Origin: Botrytis cinerea B05.10
Taxonomy: Eukaryota; Ascomycota; Leotiomycetes; Helotiales; Sclerotiniaceae
Length of the DNA stretch: 64,000 nucleotides
NCBI RefSeq assembly: GCF_000143535.2
Contig: NC_037320.1
Location: 558,001-622,000 of the forward strand
Reading direction: 5' to 3'
Position numbers and translations under genes: made by a program. Below are positions 24,058 to 35,808 of the stretch, one piece after another. The first letter of the stretch is position 1. Every line of letters begins with the position of its first letter. The notes beneath the pieces were generated by a model. It saw only the letters and a program-made list of their open reading frames with translations. It ran no database searches and was not told where the DNA came from.

Positions 24058-25550
24058 ATATATAAGGGTTAAAATGGCCAGAACGAATCTTTAAGCAGTC
24101 TTCGAAGTGATTATAAATCGGGCACACAAAATAGAATATGCAATATCCGCTTTAGATTCGTTCACTGTAAAATGCCTACTTTGCAAGCCGAAATTTCGAG
24201 GAAATCACGTTCGGATTTTGATTCCTTGTTAGACCTTTGGTTGAATCCAGCAAGATAACAGGAATTCAATCTATGATTCAGCAGACATTCACGAAGTGGA
24301 ACAAAGCCATAAAGGAAGATACATGACCTTCACCCAAAATCTTTAAGGGTCAGCTTCATTGTGCTTTTGTATGGTCTTTGTTATCCAAAAACAATTGATG
24401 CACATGGCATAGTGCCGTTGTTGAAGATTAATGTTTTCGCCAGTTTTGCAGTTGCGTGGAAAAACGAAAATGGTAAAGATGTTCAATTCCTAAGCCATAG
24501 AAACCAAGATAGTGCCAGTATCCAGAAATCTATGATTACCAAGGACTCATGCCGAATCGGTGCAAGTTTAGAGAGAGCAAGTTCTTGTATCTCCATCTCA
24601 TTGTAAACCAATCGTTGTTCAATAATATTTATACTAAGCATTCAATCTTTCCAGTCCTCTGTCCTGTCAACAAATCAATCCAGTACCTCGAGATACGGGA
24701 TACTTCTCAACGAACCTAATGTACTTCGGACCATAATTTGCACCCTACTCATCATTTATTCCCAACCAAACACGAAAACTCTTTCCGCAAATATGTAGGC
24801 TTTGTGCATTCTAGCAACCTGTGCGCGAGCTTTTCCACATTATTTGCCTGATCTATGCACATAGGGTCACACCATAGATAAACCTCATCTTGTTCCGATT
24901 GTAGTTGCAAGAGAGCTTCTCCAAGATTCTTTTGACTGAACCTTGTGTTGAAAGGTTACACAGCGCCCCAATCTTCCCCAAATCCCTCATTGGGCATGTA
25001 TTGTATATAAATTTTGTGCACCGCATCCTCATCTTCCATTAGTTGGAACTTCCTTCACTTTCTAGTAGGGCGCTGGTAGATAAGAAGCAAAGAATTTGAG
25101 AGTCTCCTTCATCCTGCAGGATTTGTAAAGCTCGAAATTCCTAGTCGTGATTGATATCTTTGTATTCGTGCGCTCCAACTCTCTGTGCTACAATGAAGTC
25201 AAAGCCTAAAGCCCCGGATACAAATATTTACAAGTTGACTTCAACTATAGAAAGATTGTGAAATAAGCCAGATGGCCGTGTTCTTCGTCATAATGTATCT
25301 ACATGATGCAGACCGAGCACATTCTTCCTCCGTCGCCGTGTGTAACGTGAATACTCAGCCTCAACTTCATGATTTTGACACATCAACCCATTCCAACAAT
25401 GCCGTTCCTCTGCTTTCTTATATTTGCTTTCGTAAGAAGAAACCTCGATAATGCGATACAAGCTGATCATGCCTCCTTTTGACTCCGACACGGGGCGCTT
25501 TCCTCATACTTCGAAGGCAACTACAAGGCCAAATTGGGTCGATTTAGACA
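24058..25550. other. intergenic, no gene recognised
   Basis: Upstream region of the kinase gene followed by AT-rich sequence. Frames of 67-81 codons (24361-24606 +, 25288-25491 -) have no domain or splice support. Confidence 0.4.
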
Positions 25551-25579
25551 ATGTATAAACGCTGTTCTTTCGTGTATGG

Positions 25580-26360
25580 AAGTCCCGAAGCAGATTTTGG
25601 ATCATTTGAAATTAACCAACTGAACATAGAAGCAGATACAGACTCGAAATTCGAGGTGAACAACTTAAACGCAATTCCAAAAGGCAGAAGAGATCAGCAC
25701 AGAAAGCCCTACTCGAGCGGTTCAATTCGAATAAGAGTTCAAAGGACCCTGATATGTATCAGACTGAGTAGCGAGGGCGCATTGCCATTTGCATCGTGGC
25801 AGAAAATTACAGGCGATGCACCATGTTCTCCGATATCAAGCACGCTGCGTGGGTTTTTTCAATAGTTATCTGAACTTAATCTTAGCAATTTCTTTGTCTT
25901 ACATCCTAACGCTTTAATATATTTATAAGGAACATACTTCAAGCTCTTTACGAACTCGATAAAGCTTTATGTGAAGATTCAGATGCGATCGTGAAATGCG
26001 AGAGATAATTCCATGTTCTCACTTGACCGCACCGAGGGTCGAGAACAAATGGTGAGATTCGGCGAAAGTATTAAAACACCGTACATTAGACCATGAGATT
26101 GAGAGCCATGAAATCATCCATCAATCGTTTCCCCGAAATACGTTGCTCCATTGATAAAGTGGAAGAAGTGCTGTTAGAGTTAAAGGGAAACTTTGTAGAT
26201 AATCTCAAGGAGGAAACTATTACTGTAAAGATGTGAGAAGAAGTTAATCAGGCGGTAAATTGGAGATTTGACGCGATTGAAAACACGTTGGAATTTTCTG
26301 ACGAAGAGACAAAGAGAATAGGTGAGCTTATATTAGCGGCTAATTCGAACCTCGCTCCAA
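25580..26360 (+). pseudogene. decayed coiled-coil protein gene
   Basis: Reading the plus strand codon by codon gives a run of coding-like pieces in changing frames. The first is a Lys/Arg-rich piece (LEIRGEQLKRNSKRQKR) from 25643, interrupted by a TAG in a TEST-like context (QTE then TAG). A helical piece, ILQALYELDKALCED, lies near 25931-26008, and REQMVRFGESIKTP near 26040-26095. The last is a longer stretch from the ATG at 26109 containing DKVEEVLLELKGNFVDNLKEE, broken by one TGA at about 26236-26238 and continuing as EEVNQAVNWRFDAIENTLEF. Strongly amphipathic charge patterning favours former coding sequence. I see no recognisable domain. It could instead be a multi-exon gene whose introns I cannot place, but two in-frame stops have no plausible intron around them. 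Confidence 0.4.
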
Positions 26361-28195
26361 GATGCACATACACTAATAATGTGAAGTGAATTTCAAAGAG
26401 AACGTGCAGCATGAGAATGATAATGAAATTTCAGTATCCAAATATAAATTAGTCGCCGAGTCTCCATCCTCGTATATTGTCCAGAAGTCGTCGTGATTCC
26501 TTGAGAGATATCGGTAGGTTGGCAATACATCCATACACGAGTTCAGTTAAGATAATTATCGACTCACGTATCTCAGGTGGCGTCTTGATTGCTTTGCTTG
26601 CGATTTATTACACGAGGATTTCTAACCAATTCCTTGTCTTACGTTTCTTTTCCTTGTTTTTACCTAGGGTATACTGTATATCGTCTTGATTGGCGAAACG
26701 AAGTAAAGGGGTTGGGGGGGGGGGGGATACCACGTTGTCCGACAGGAGGCGTTATGGCATGTCTAACATTTGCAAAAGACAGATATCGGACTATTTTTTG
26801 TCTTGTACCTTTGTGTGTGTCTGTGTTCAAAGTCACATTTCTATTGTCTTACAGAATTTAGAATGGGACGCGCTGCCCACTTGTCTAATATATTCTCTTC
26901 GCCAATTTGTTTGATTCTGTAACACGACGGTGCCTTGACATCTCACTCGAACCACCCAGACGCGAAGTTTCAAAAAAGCGCTACACCTATTGATAGTCAC
27001 TGGTGATTGTGTCCCCGTCCCCGTTCCCGCTCCTGCTCCCGGATCTCCATCCCAACACACAAGTGCCCCCGTCCACCGCAACATATCCGTATTTTGCTTG
27101 CCACAAATATTATTGATTTAGTACAAGTAGAATCTAGCAGTTCAGGAAGACCCAATTTTGTCTGACAGGTAATGGATTAGCCCTCAGAATTGGTTTCTTT
27201 GTTCGTATTCATCCCGCTCTCGTGTCCGCCATGGCGCGCTCGGAGAATGTTCTTCTAGCGCAGTGAAACCGTGTTCTTACTACTATACCAAGAAAGACAT
27301 CTCACCTCCGTTTGACAAAACTCCCCTCACTTCTTTTTAATTTCTCCTTTTTCACAATTGGCAGCAGTCTCCCGGGTGAACAAAACAATCAGTCATGCGG
27401 TCCATCCCGTTCACGACATTCTCCTGGGCTACATTACTCGAGGAGACTACATCCTGGAGTCTCTCATATCCTCTAACGAATTGGCTTCGAATTCATGTCG
27501 CATTTTCCTACCCCTAGCTCCAAGACCATATGCAGAAGTGATGCACTTCGAATGAGACTAGTTTCTCAATCACAAGCATTCTCAGGGAATGAAAGAAATT
27601 AATCCTTTTCCGCCAACAATACTCATTTGCGATATCCCGATCAGATACCTAGACAAGAAAATACCGTTCATGTAGACCACCGCTGATACTGACACAAGCA
27701 AAACTCCGTAAAACGACCAATAAATACATGAAAACATTCGATTCGACTACAACTAGTCCGTCTTATCTACACCCCAGCGAGTCCGAAAATATGGCGTGAA
27801 CAGGTAGCCATAGGTATAAACACGCTGCAGGTTGCTCATCTATATGTATGATGACCGGAGACAGGTTATACTGAAGATATTTGTATCGAGTGACACTTTG
27901 GATGATGGAATCGAGCAAAACAATCGTACACAACTTCCATGCAAACTTTTGCTTCAAAGCTAGGTACAGTTGTTGACGCTCTATGCTTTGATGATAGATG
28001 CCTTGTGCTACTCTGAGGGCTTCTTATTCCGCATGGGCATTTATAATGTATCATTCTGCTATAATTAGAACCCACTCATACAATGAAAGAAGGAGAGGGA
28101 CCTCCGTTTGTGCGTGCCGATGTAAAGTTAGGTTTGAGGGGTACGAAGGTATCAGCCACCCTATCGCCCAAAGTGTTGCGACTCCCAAAAGAGTA
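26361..28195. other. intergenic, no gene recognised
   Basis: A homopolymeric G run of about 13 bases lies at 26714-26726. Short frames on both strands (83-92 codons) have no support. A CCCCGTCCCCGTTCCCGCTCC-like pyrimidine stretch sits near 27011-27040. Confidence 0.4.
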
Positions 28196-29880
28196 ATGAT
28201 CAAAATTCAGACGTGCAACAACACAACAAAAATGCACCCTCAATCTCACTCATCAATCTCGCATACACTCGAATAGGAAATGATTGATTTTCAGAGACGC
28301 AACAAAATGGCAGTGTTACCTTAAATTTCGGGCCTAGACCTCCTCAGAATGGGAACACGGAAGGCCCGTGATCAAAATGGGTAATCTCCACAGCCGATCG
28401 ATTTCAGAAGATCTGCAACAAACTTCAGTCGCAGCCGAGCACAGGCGACCCGTCCCGGAATTGGATTGAATAGAGAAGATCAAGCGATTAGACGTGCAAC
28501 AAAGTTCAAAGGGTGGAGATTTAAGCAGCAATGATTTGATGGCTGTAAGCGAGCTGTGCAAATAAGGAAACAAACGATTGTGTTAATTGTATGGCCAGGG
28601 CGAGCTGTAGTAGCAGAAAGAGAATCTCCGGAGAAATCAAGCGATCAGATTTGCAACAAAGGAAGGAGTATACAAAGCTGAAGTATGCAGCTTGACTGGA
28701 TTGGGCAACACGGAGAAGATCATGATTTTTTAGATGTGCAACAAAGGATTCGTACTCAATATTCAGACAATTCAGTATTGAAATCTTCGGAGTCAAATCC
28801 TGGTTGGCTTTGACCAAAAAGCGTTGCAAAATTGCAATAAAAATAGGCCTCTGTTTTAGACGATGAATCTCCGAGTGTATCTAGATTGGGACATTGGAAA
28901 AGACGATCTTAAGATTTCAGATGTGCAACAAAAATTTGCGTAGTATGTTTCTTCTTCGGAGGAGATCTAAATGAGGAGAGGGTTGAGGAATATCGAACCA
29001 TCAGGTTGGCAACAAAATGATGTGTTGTGGAAACTCATTTCGGACACTGACCAAATCCGGCCATGTTAGAAGATGATCAAGATTTTTCAGACCTGCAACA
29101 AAAGCTTGAGAAATATCTTTTTCATACTTCACAGTAGTGATTGAAGAAAATGCCGTGGCGATCAACTTCAGACGTGCAACAAACATTCCAATTATTTGAT
29201 TTCGGAGCTGGCTGTCGCGAGACTGTAAGAATTTTCTCCCTAAAAGGGAATTCAGGATAGACGATCGTACATTTCAGACATGCAACAAATGGGAATTTGT
29301 TGCTCTAGATTAGTAAACACCCTTTATACCAAGAAGTAATATAAACCAGAAAGAGAGATGAGTATCGTTGATCTTTCCGTAAGATGTGCAACAATGTCAA
29401 ATTTGTGTTCCCTTCTTCTCTCGAGACGAAGGGTCTTTCCACTGCCGATCTCCACCCGAAGCCTACAGACATTGCACCCCCAGAGTTTTCCCATCCAAAT
29501 AGGAAATAAATCATAGTTGATCACTTCATGAGATATGCAACATTAGTATTTTCTTGCTCGCCTGGCTTGAGATTTGTCCAAAATGGGAGTTTTCAATTAA
29601 AGCGTGGTTCCAATGATCTGCCAATGTGGCCTGATTTCTTGGACGAATGGGGAATACGAATTTCATGATTTAGACGAGTCTAGATCTCTCGCTAGCTCTT
29701 GCTTATTTTGTACATGAGGCGTCTGATCCCTTCTTTCGGATTCGTTTAAAAGTGGCTTGGTGCTGCACGTTCCTATGCCGTCGGGTTAACACCAATCAAA
29801 CGTTGTGATTCTTGACCGAAAGCTGGTTTTCTAGTTCAATTATTAATTCTTGCCGATATGCAACAAATGTCATGCCCACT
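28196..29880. repeat. array of degenerate ~85-bp units with a conserved GCAACAAA core
   Basis: A 15-nt core close to CAGACGTGCAACAAA starts at 28208, 28292, 28408, 28489, 28646, 28731, 28918, 29002, 29088, 29169, 29275, 29381, 29530 and 29863. Weaker copies fill the gaps near 28552, 28821 and 29465. Most spacings are 81-106 bp, with the commonest at 81-86. Upstream of most cores is GATC followed by 4-11 variable bases and a TTTCAG-like run; before it GAGAA or AGAC often appears. Between cores, TCGGA and TTGGG fragments recur weakly, so the whole unit is a diverged tandem repeat with one strongly conserved block. No open frame spans it on either strand. It is neither a microsatellite nor a recognisable transposon end. 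Confidence 0.75.
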
Positions 29881-31113
29881 ACCAAGAATGTCGAAACCCC
29901 ATGCTTTAGGTCATTTGGAAGCTTTCATTCTTCTAGTGTGCACGTGTCAAGTTGTTTGATTTAAGCGCCTTTGACAACTGTACGGGTTGACCCATGGCCC
30001 ACCGGCTGCGGCTCGTTTGAAACTAATATAGTCGCATTCACAATATTTGGAATTTGAAAGTATAAATCTAACTTCAATTAATCCGAAATTTCGAGTTGCT
30101 GATCACAACTTCCCTTGATTTCCTTCCCTCCGAGCCCTCCTTCATCGTGCGTTGCGCGCGTTGATCATTTGCCTCTTCATCACACCCGTGTTTGCCGAAG
30201 GATGTGCATTTTACAAAAAGAAAATTGATTGATCGGCGGAGACCCCGCCAAAGGATGTCAACTTCCGGATAATCGGATTAGAAGCACAGCCCTTTGCACG
30301 AGTGTGGCTAATTTGCATAACAGCCAATTAAATATAATATATTAGACATCAAACCCTCCAGCAAGGGTAGCTTTAGATGGAGCAATCATTCAGCCAGTTA
30401 GAGTGGATTAGACGTTGAAATTAGCATACGATGATGCTTTGTGACTACAGTGTCGGAATAGGACAGCTAAACGACTAATGATGGGATAAATTCATGTTGT
30501 CAATGTTCAACGACGATTTAGTACTATCTTTTGAAGGTTTGACATTCTTAGAATCAATATCAAAATTTCATTATCTAGTAGTGATAAGCCTCTCGCAAGT
30601 ATTTATCGATCCCTCAAGGTTGATGTGATACTTCAGGTTAATTTCCTTCATCTTTCGGATGAGATGATCGAAAGGTTTCCTTCATAAAATCTCATGAAAT
30701 AAGAACGCGATATATTCAACATACACGTCGTACCAGAATCGTGGATTCGTAGCCTACGATTAAAGGATAACTGACGAACACACGCATGTTGTTGTGGCGC
30801 CCGATTACGTTCATGTCGTACCGATTAGATTTCTGTGTTGCAACCACAAAAAGGTAATGGCAGTGTTCAAATCCAGTATGGTCTCTCTTGCGTACACCAC
30901 GCGGAGATTCTAGAATCTCAAGTTCATGCTGATAATGACCATACATCATCAATAGTCATGATCGTGAACAAGATCAACTCTATGACCTGATGTGAATTGT
31001 CAGAGGTTGACCTATCGACGATGATCATTGCTAATCAACATACCTATAACATATAACCTCGTGTATTCCAGAAATCGAATGAAAGTAATGGCATCATAGG
31101 GATTTATATACTT
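29881..31113. other. intergenic, no gene recognised
   Basis: AT-rich sequence downstream of the array. A 78-codon minus frame (30716-30952) has no support. No repeat or RNA seen. Confidence 0.4.
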
Positions 31114-32065
31114 TCAACGCGGCTTTGGTTTTCGAATTACAACCTTTGTCCCTTCTAATTGCCATCCCACGCTATATGCCTCAGTCAAAACGCTCCAACT
31201 AGAATCGGTAAGTTGCTCCAAAGAATCTAGATCGATACTGAGGTACGTTTTCCCAATCGACTTTAAAGCATGCAGCTTCATCTCCTCTCCCGCGAATTCC
31301 ATGATCTTTGCCTTATAACCATCAACCTCCCTCTTTACCTTCCAAAATAGAAAGTAATTATCGTGAGCAATCGCTTTCAAAACTTCGTCGACTTTGGAGT
31401 CTCGCAACCCGAGTGCGAGTCTGATAGAGTATGCCTTTGCCAGATCCGATTGCCTACAAGCCAAATCTAGCACTTGGTATGCTGCAAATTCCTGAAGTTC
31501 GGTACTTGAAAGTGGATGTTTTGGGTGCATTACTTGAAGTAGATGGCGCATCGCTGGATGATACGATTCCCAATGTTTCAGCAATATTGACAGGCGTATG
31601 CAAAATATATATGCCTGGATGGAGAAATCATCTATTCTTTTCGATGCCACGATTCCTTCCCGAAGCTTTCTCATTCCCATTGTTATAGCGTCGAGTTCGT
31701 TTGTGTCGGGTTTGCCATCGATAAGGTCTGCGGGGTTTGGCACTGTTTGTGTTGTTGGAGCTGCATCGCGATTCGCATTGTCTTGTGCAATATTTAGACG
31801 TGTAAGTTTTCGGTTTAATTCGTCTCCTCTGCGAGCATCGGCTGCAAATATCAAGTACCGTTCGACTATCTTGTTGTAGAAACGTTCCTGGGTTTTGTAG
31901 TCAAGAAGCCTGGCGGGGCAGTAAGTAAATAAAGGCGGAAGATGAGATTGGCTCAAGGACGTACTGTCTATCTCCCTTGGATCTCAAGCCCATCTCCTCG
32001 AAAATATCCTGCTTGACGGGCTTTAGCCGACTCCATGATTGGTTACGCCCTCCTCTGGTCGACAT
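31114..32065 (-). CDS. CSN8/PSMD8/eIF3k (SAC3/PCI-like) domain protein
   Basis: Exons are 32065-31965 and 31909-31114. The 55-nt intron (GTACGT ... CGCCAG, phase 2) gives 298 aa in exact frame. The start is MSTRGGRNQSWSRLKP at 32065. The body is all-helical: LLDYKTQERFYNKIVERY near residue 35, a linker with TQTVPNP, then helices ending in a winged-helix-like C-terminus (YLSIDLDSLEQL and GWQLEGTKVVIRKP). The order and the final short beta-hairpin resemble PCI-type proteins of the CSN8/Rpn12/eIF3k group found in the COP9 signalosome, the proteasome lid and eIF3. Which complex it joins cannot be settled here; fungi also have stand-alone members. It is divergent from the PAQR gene with 322 bp between start codons. 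Confidence 0.7.
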
Positions 32066-32387
32066 CGAGGTGGAGAGCAAATATCGACAATGATGCTTCT
32101 TTGATGTGAGGTCTGTATCTCACATGCATGCACGAAAATGAGCACTCTCGGGTTTCGCTTCAATGCCCCTCGTCATCAATTGCTGCTTTAAGAAGGAACT
32201 CCCAACATTATTTTGGATGAATCTGATAAGAATTTCAGCAGTTATCATCCCATATTCATTCATGGAAACGATGTATTTATTCTGTCAGATTACTTGTTTG
32301 CTTCTTCAATTGTGAATTTACTTATAGGAATTGATCCAATTTCGTTCCAAGGTAATCGCAAGCACAAGCTCCCTCCCTGACATCAAG

Positions 32388-33426
32388 ATGTCGGCCCGTC
32401 AACGAAGACCATCGACGACATCGACTACAGAACTTCTTTTCGAAACAGCCAAAAATATTGAAAGGAGAGTCGAAAGCTCTCTTACGGTACTTTGGGATGA
32501 TCTTCCCTCATGGCAGCAAGACAATCATTACATCAAATCTGGTTATCGACCTGCAACAGCATCTTTCCAAAAGTCCTTCGCATCCCTGGGTTACATTCAC
32601 AACGAATCAGTCAATATCTATTCCCACTTGGTTGGAGCCGTAGTATTTACACTTTCGGGATTCCTCTTATATGCAATCATCAAGCCTAGATATGCATCCG
32701 CTGAAATCGCTGATGTTCTAGCGTTTAGTTGCTTTTTTGCAGGAGCTGCATTATGTCTTGGGATGTCGGGGACTTATCATACCATCTCTAATCATTCTCC
32801 TACTGTTGCTAAGTTTGGCAATAAGTTAGATTACTTGGGGATCGTTTCTCTTATCACTGGGAGTGTTATACCTGGGATCTATTATGGTTTATATTGTCAT
32901 CCACATCTATTCGAATTTTACTCTACAATTGTAAGTCGTTTCTACAAGATGCATTCGATTTTCGATTGGCTCATGATACATCTAGACGGGTGCACTTGGA
33001 GGTATATGTGCAGTTGTAGTCATGCTTGAAAGGTTCAGAACCCCTGCTTGGAGACCTTATCGAGCTGGTATTTTTGTAGCTCTGGCGCTTTGCGGGGCCG
33101 TTATTCCAATACTAAACGGGATACAACTTTATGGATTCCATGCAATGCGTGAGCGAGCGGGCTTGACATGGTTGTTACTCGAAGGATTTTTCTACATTCT
33201 TGGTGCTTCATTATATGCGGTAAGTATCCAAAGGTGTTTGAGGGAATGATTAACTGATGGCAACTAGGCTCGATGGCCTGAACGGACCTCGCCAGGCTCT
33301 TACGATATTTGGGGAAGTTCTCATCAGATATTTCATATGCTCGTTCTTGCGGCAGCTGCTTCACATTTGTACGGCTTGACTATAGGTTTCGATTATTATC
33401 ACAACGGTCTTGGACTGAAATGCTGA
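32388..33426 (+). CDS. PAQR / adiponectin-receptor-like (hemolysin III family) membrane protein
   Basis: Three exons: 32388-32930, 32986-33219 and 33268-33426. Both introns are phase 0 (55 and 48 nt; donors GTAAGT, acceptors TCTAG and ACTAG), giving 311 aa. The order is a cytosolic N-terminus, the family signature SLGYIHNESVNIYSHLVGA at about residue 67-85, then seven predicted membrane segments. The metal-binding set is visible: SGTYHT with the first His after TM2, and SSHQIFH near the C-terminus (HxxxH). These three histidines coordinate zinc in adiponectin receptors and yeast Izh proteins, which act in lipid and zinc homeostasis and are thought to have ceramidase-like activity. The location is expected to be an internal or plasma membrane. 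The start chosen gives MSARQRRPS; an upstream in-frame non-ATG extension was not used. Confidence 0.9.
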
Positions 33427-33921
33427 ATCTCGAAACATTGGTTGCGAGGTCTATGTGTTGGATGTTACGGACTATTTCATTCACCTGTCCAATGAACCCT
33501 TCTCCAAGTTGAACGTGTGGTAGGGATTTAGACGCGACAAAGGGTGTGAATGAGAGCTTCGGCATGTACAGAAAACGATTTAGCGCGATACCTTATATGG
33601 CCAAGAATTTAGCCGCATTGATAGAAGCAGATATTTATGTAGAATGGGACTAGAGAATTATACAACGCAAGATATCAAGATATTATAATCAAGTAGTTGA
33701 AATTGAAGACGGGCATTTCGAACGTTTGTGAGGACAAAACAGTTCAATGTCCAAAAATAGAAATTCATATGTGTAGCATACCTCGGTCCGGCAATCAAAA
33801 ATCCGGGGAAGCTGTTGTTCCCCGCCTTGATCCATACCCTAGGAAATCTCACAAATACAAATGAATTCCACCCTTCTTGCTACCTCTGACTCCAATTTCC
33901 AATCAATCAGAGAACTGTAAA
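33427..33921. other. intergenic between PAQR and SDR genes
   Basis: Short spacer holding the PAQR 3' region and the SDR promoter. Short frames on both strands are unsupported. Confidence 0.45.
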
Positions 33922-34852
33922 ATGGCGTCTCGTATTGCTCAAATTGCTGGTCATCTCAATTATCCTAAGGGATTACTTGCAGGTCAAGTAGCTATAATCA
34001 CCGGGTCTGGCCAAGGTATTGGTGCGGAAACTGCAAAACTCTTCGCAAATGAAGGAGCCAAAGTGATTATATCTGATATCGATAGCGGTTGGTACCTCTG
34101 AATTCGCCATTCATCTCAATGCCACCCATACTGACCCAATATCCCTCTTAGCCAAAGCCAAATCCGTCGCCGACGAAATCAATTCCACAGAAAGCGGCCG
34201 CGCAATCGCCGTGCCAGGCGACATGCTTGATGCCGAATATCTCAAGACACTTGTGAAGAAATCTGCAGAATTTGGCAACGGAAAAATCCATATAATAGTA
34301 AACAATGCGGGATATACATGGGATGGCGTGATCCACAAAATGACCGACAAACAATGGGAAAATATCTTGGCTCTTCACAACACCGCCCCTTTTAAACTCA
34401 TTCGCGAAGCCGCGCCCTATTTTCGCGTCACAGATGGCGAACCCCGGTCTATAGTAAATATATCTTCTACATCCGGTGTTCATGGCAATGCCGGACAGGC
34501 CAATTACGGGGTTGCAAAATCGGGAATCAATGGGCTTACGAAAGTGATTGCGAAGGAATGGGGTCCAAAGTTTGGAGTAAGATGCAATAGTATAGCATTT
34601 GGACATATATTGACGAGATTGACTGCCGCGAAGGAAGAAGGGGCTTTTGTGACGACGCCGGATGGAGAGAAAATTGCGCTGGGGATACCGAAGGGTCAGG
34701 GGAGTCAGGGGAAAGATGCGAATTTGGATATTCCGTTGAGAAGAGCTGGTACGGCGGGGGAAGCGGCGAGGAGTATCTTGGCGGTCGCGAGTCCGTTGTT
34801 TGGATATGTGACGGGGCAGGTTATTATGGTTACTGGAGGGAGGAATATGTAG
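33922..34852 (+). CDS. short-chain dehydrogenase/reductase (3-oxoacyl-ACP reductase-like)
   Basis: Exons are 33922-34087 and 34152-34852 (64-nt intron, phase 1, donor GTTGGT, acceptor CTTAG), encoding 288 aa. The Rossmann nucleotide-binding motif TGSGQGIG is at about residue 30-37, followed by an acidic residue in ISDIDS that favours NAD(H). NNAG is at about 112. The catalytic Ser lies in [11 protein letters not shown] and the catalytic YxxxK is YGVAK at about 180-184. The C-terminus has [13 protein letters not shown], a classical SDR end. Family members reduce or oxidise carbonyl/hydroxyl groups in lipid, polyol or secondary metabolism; the substrate here is unknown. The intron donor is slightly unusual (GTTGGT), but only this choice keeps the frame and the glycine motif joined to the catalytic half. 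Confidence 0.88.
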
Positions 34853-35808
34853 GTGTATTTATATATTGTAGACAACAGATTGTTTTGCTCCGGGGTATGG
34901 TTGCGTTGTTTACGTTTTTGTTAATGCTTGAGTGAACACACCTTTCAAAATTAGGTCATCATTTTTCGAATATTTCAAAGACCTTCCTATTAATTCCCAC
35001 GAGTTTTCGATTTGATATTTTCCTTGATAGCTTTGAGAATTTCGAATGGAATCACGCACATCGGCAACTATCCATAGATTAACTTACGCGTTCTTCTTTG
35101 TGGTCAGATATATATTCTATGTGAGAGCTCAACTAAAAGCAGAGGATGTAAACAAAAGCTCTTGCATCATTCCCTAAAGAATTTCGTTGCACATTTGACA
35201 CGGTAAAATTTGACGAAAGAGACTGCACACAAATCATGAAACAAAGCTATTGATATCCTATTCAACACTAAAGCACTACTACAAAACCATATTATTAGTA
35301 TGACCCTGCGACCTCAAGTCCCATTCTCGCCAAACGTTCCATTACTCGAAAAGTTCAACATCAAATGTTCTTGATTGACCTCTGAAGATACCCCTTTATT
35401 AGTAAACAGTTTTCCTCGTCCTTCCATCCAGGTATTCATCTTTAGCTTTAGCGATTAAGGTCTAGCTACCGAGTGGTCCAGTAGTCGTTCCAGACCTCTG
35501 CAAACGGTTTTCTAATAAACTGTATATGTATTAGCTAATCTGGTAGCTTTTGGGTGAAGATTCGACTGCAATAGTATACCTCCGACTATTGATTAGAACC
35601 TGCCGTCGGACTGGAATGTGAATGTACGAGATCACCTTGGAGGAGAATACAGAGAACGATATCGTTTCTTAAATTCATCTAAATAGGCCTTGTTCAAGTT
35701 CCATGACAAGTAATACAGTGATCTATGTTCTATATTCATCAACTTGAGTCCTCCTCGAGGCACCAAAATACAACAAAGGTTGGGAAAAGGCAAAGCAAAG
35801 CGCAGAAC
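34853..35808. other. intergenic
   Basis: 3' regions of the convergent SDR and unknown-protein genes. No gene, RNA or repeat recognised. Confidence 0.45.

Noticed and set aside
28196..29880. CRISPR-like layout (short conserved block, longer variable spacers)
   Set aside because: The context is clearly eukaryotic, the core is only 15-17 nt and degenerate, spacer length varies from about 65 to over 100, spacers keep weak similarity to each other, and there are no cas genes.
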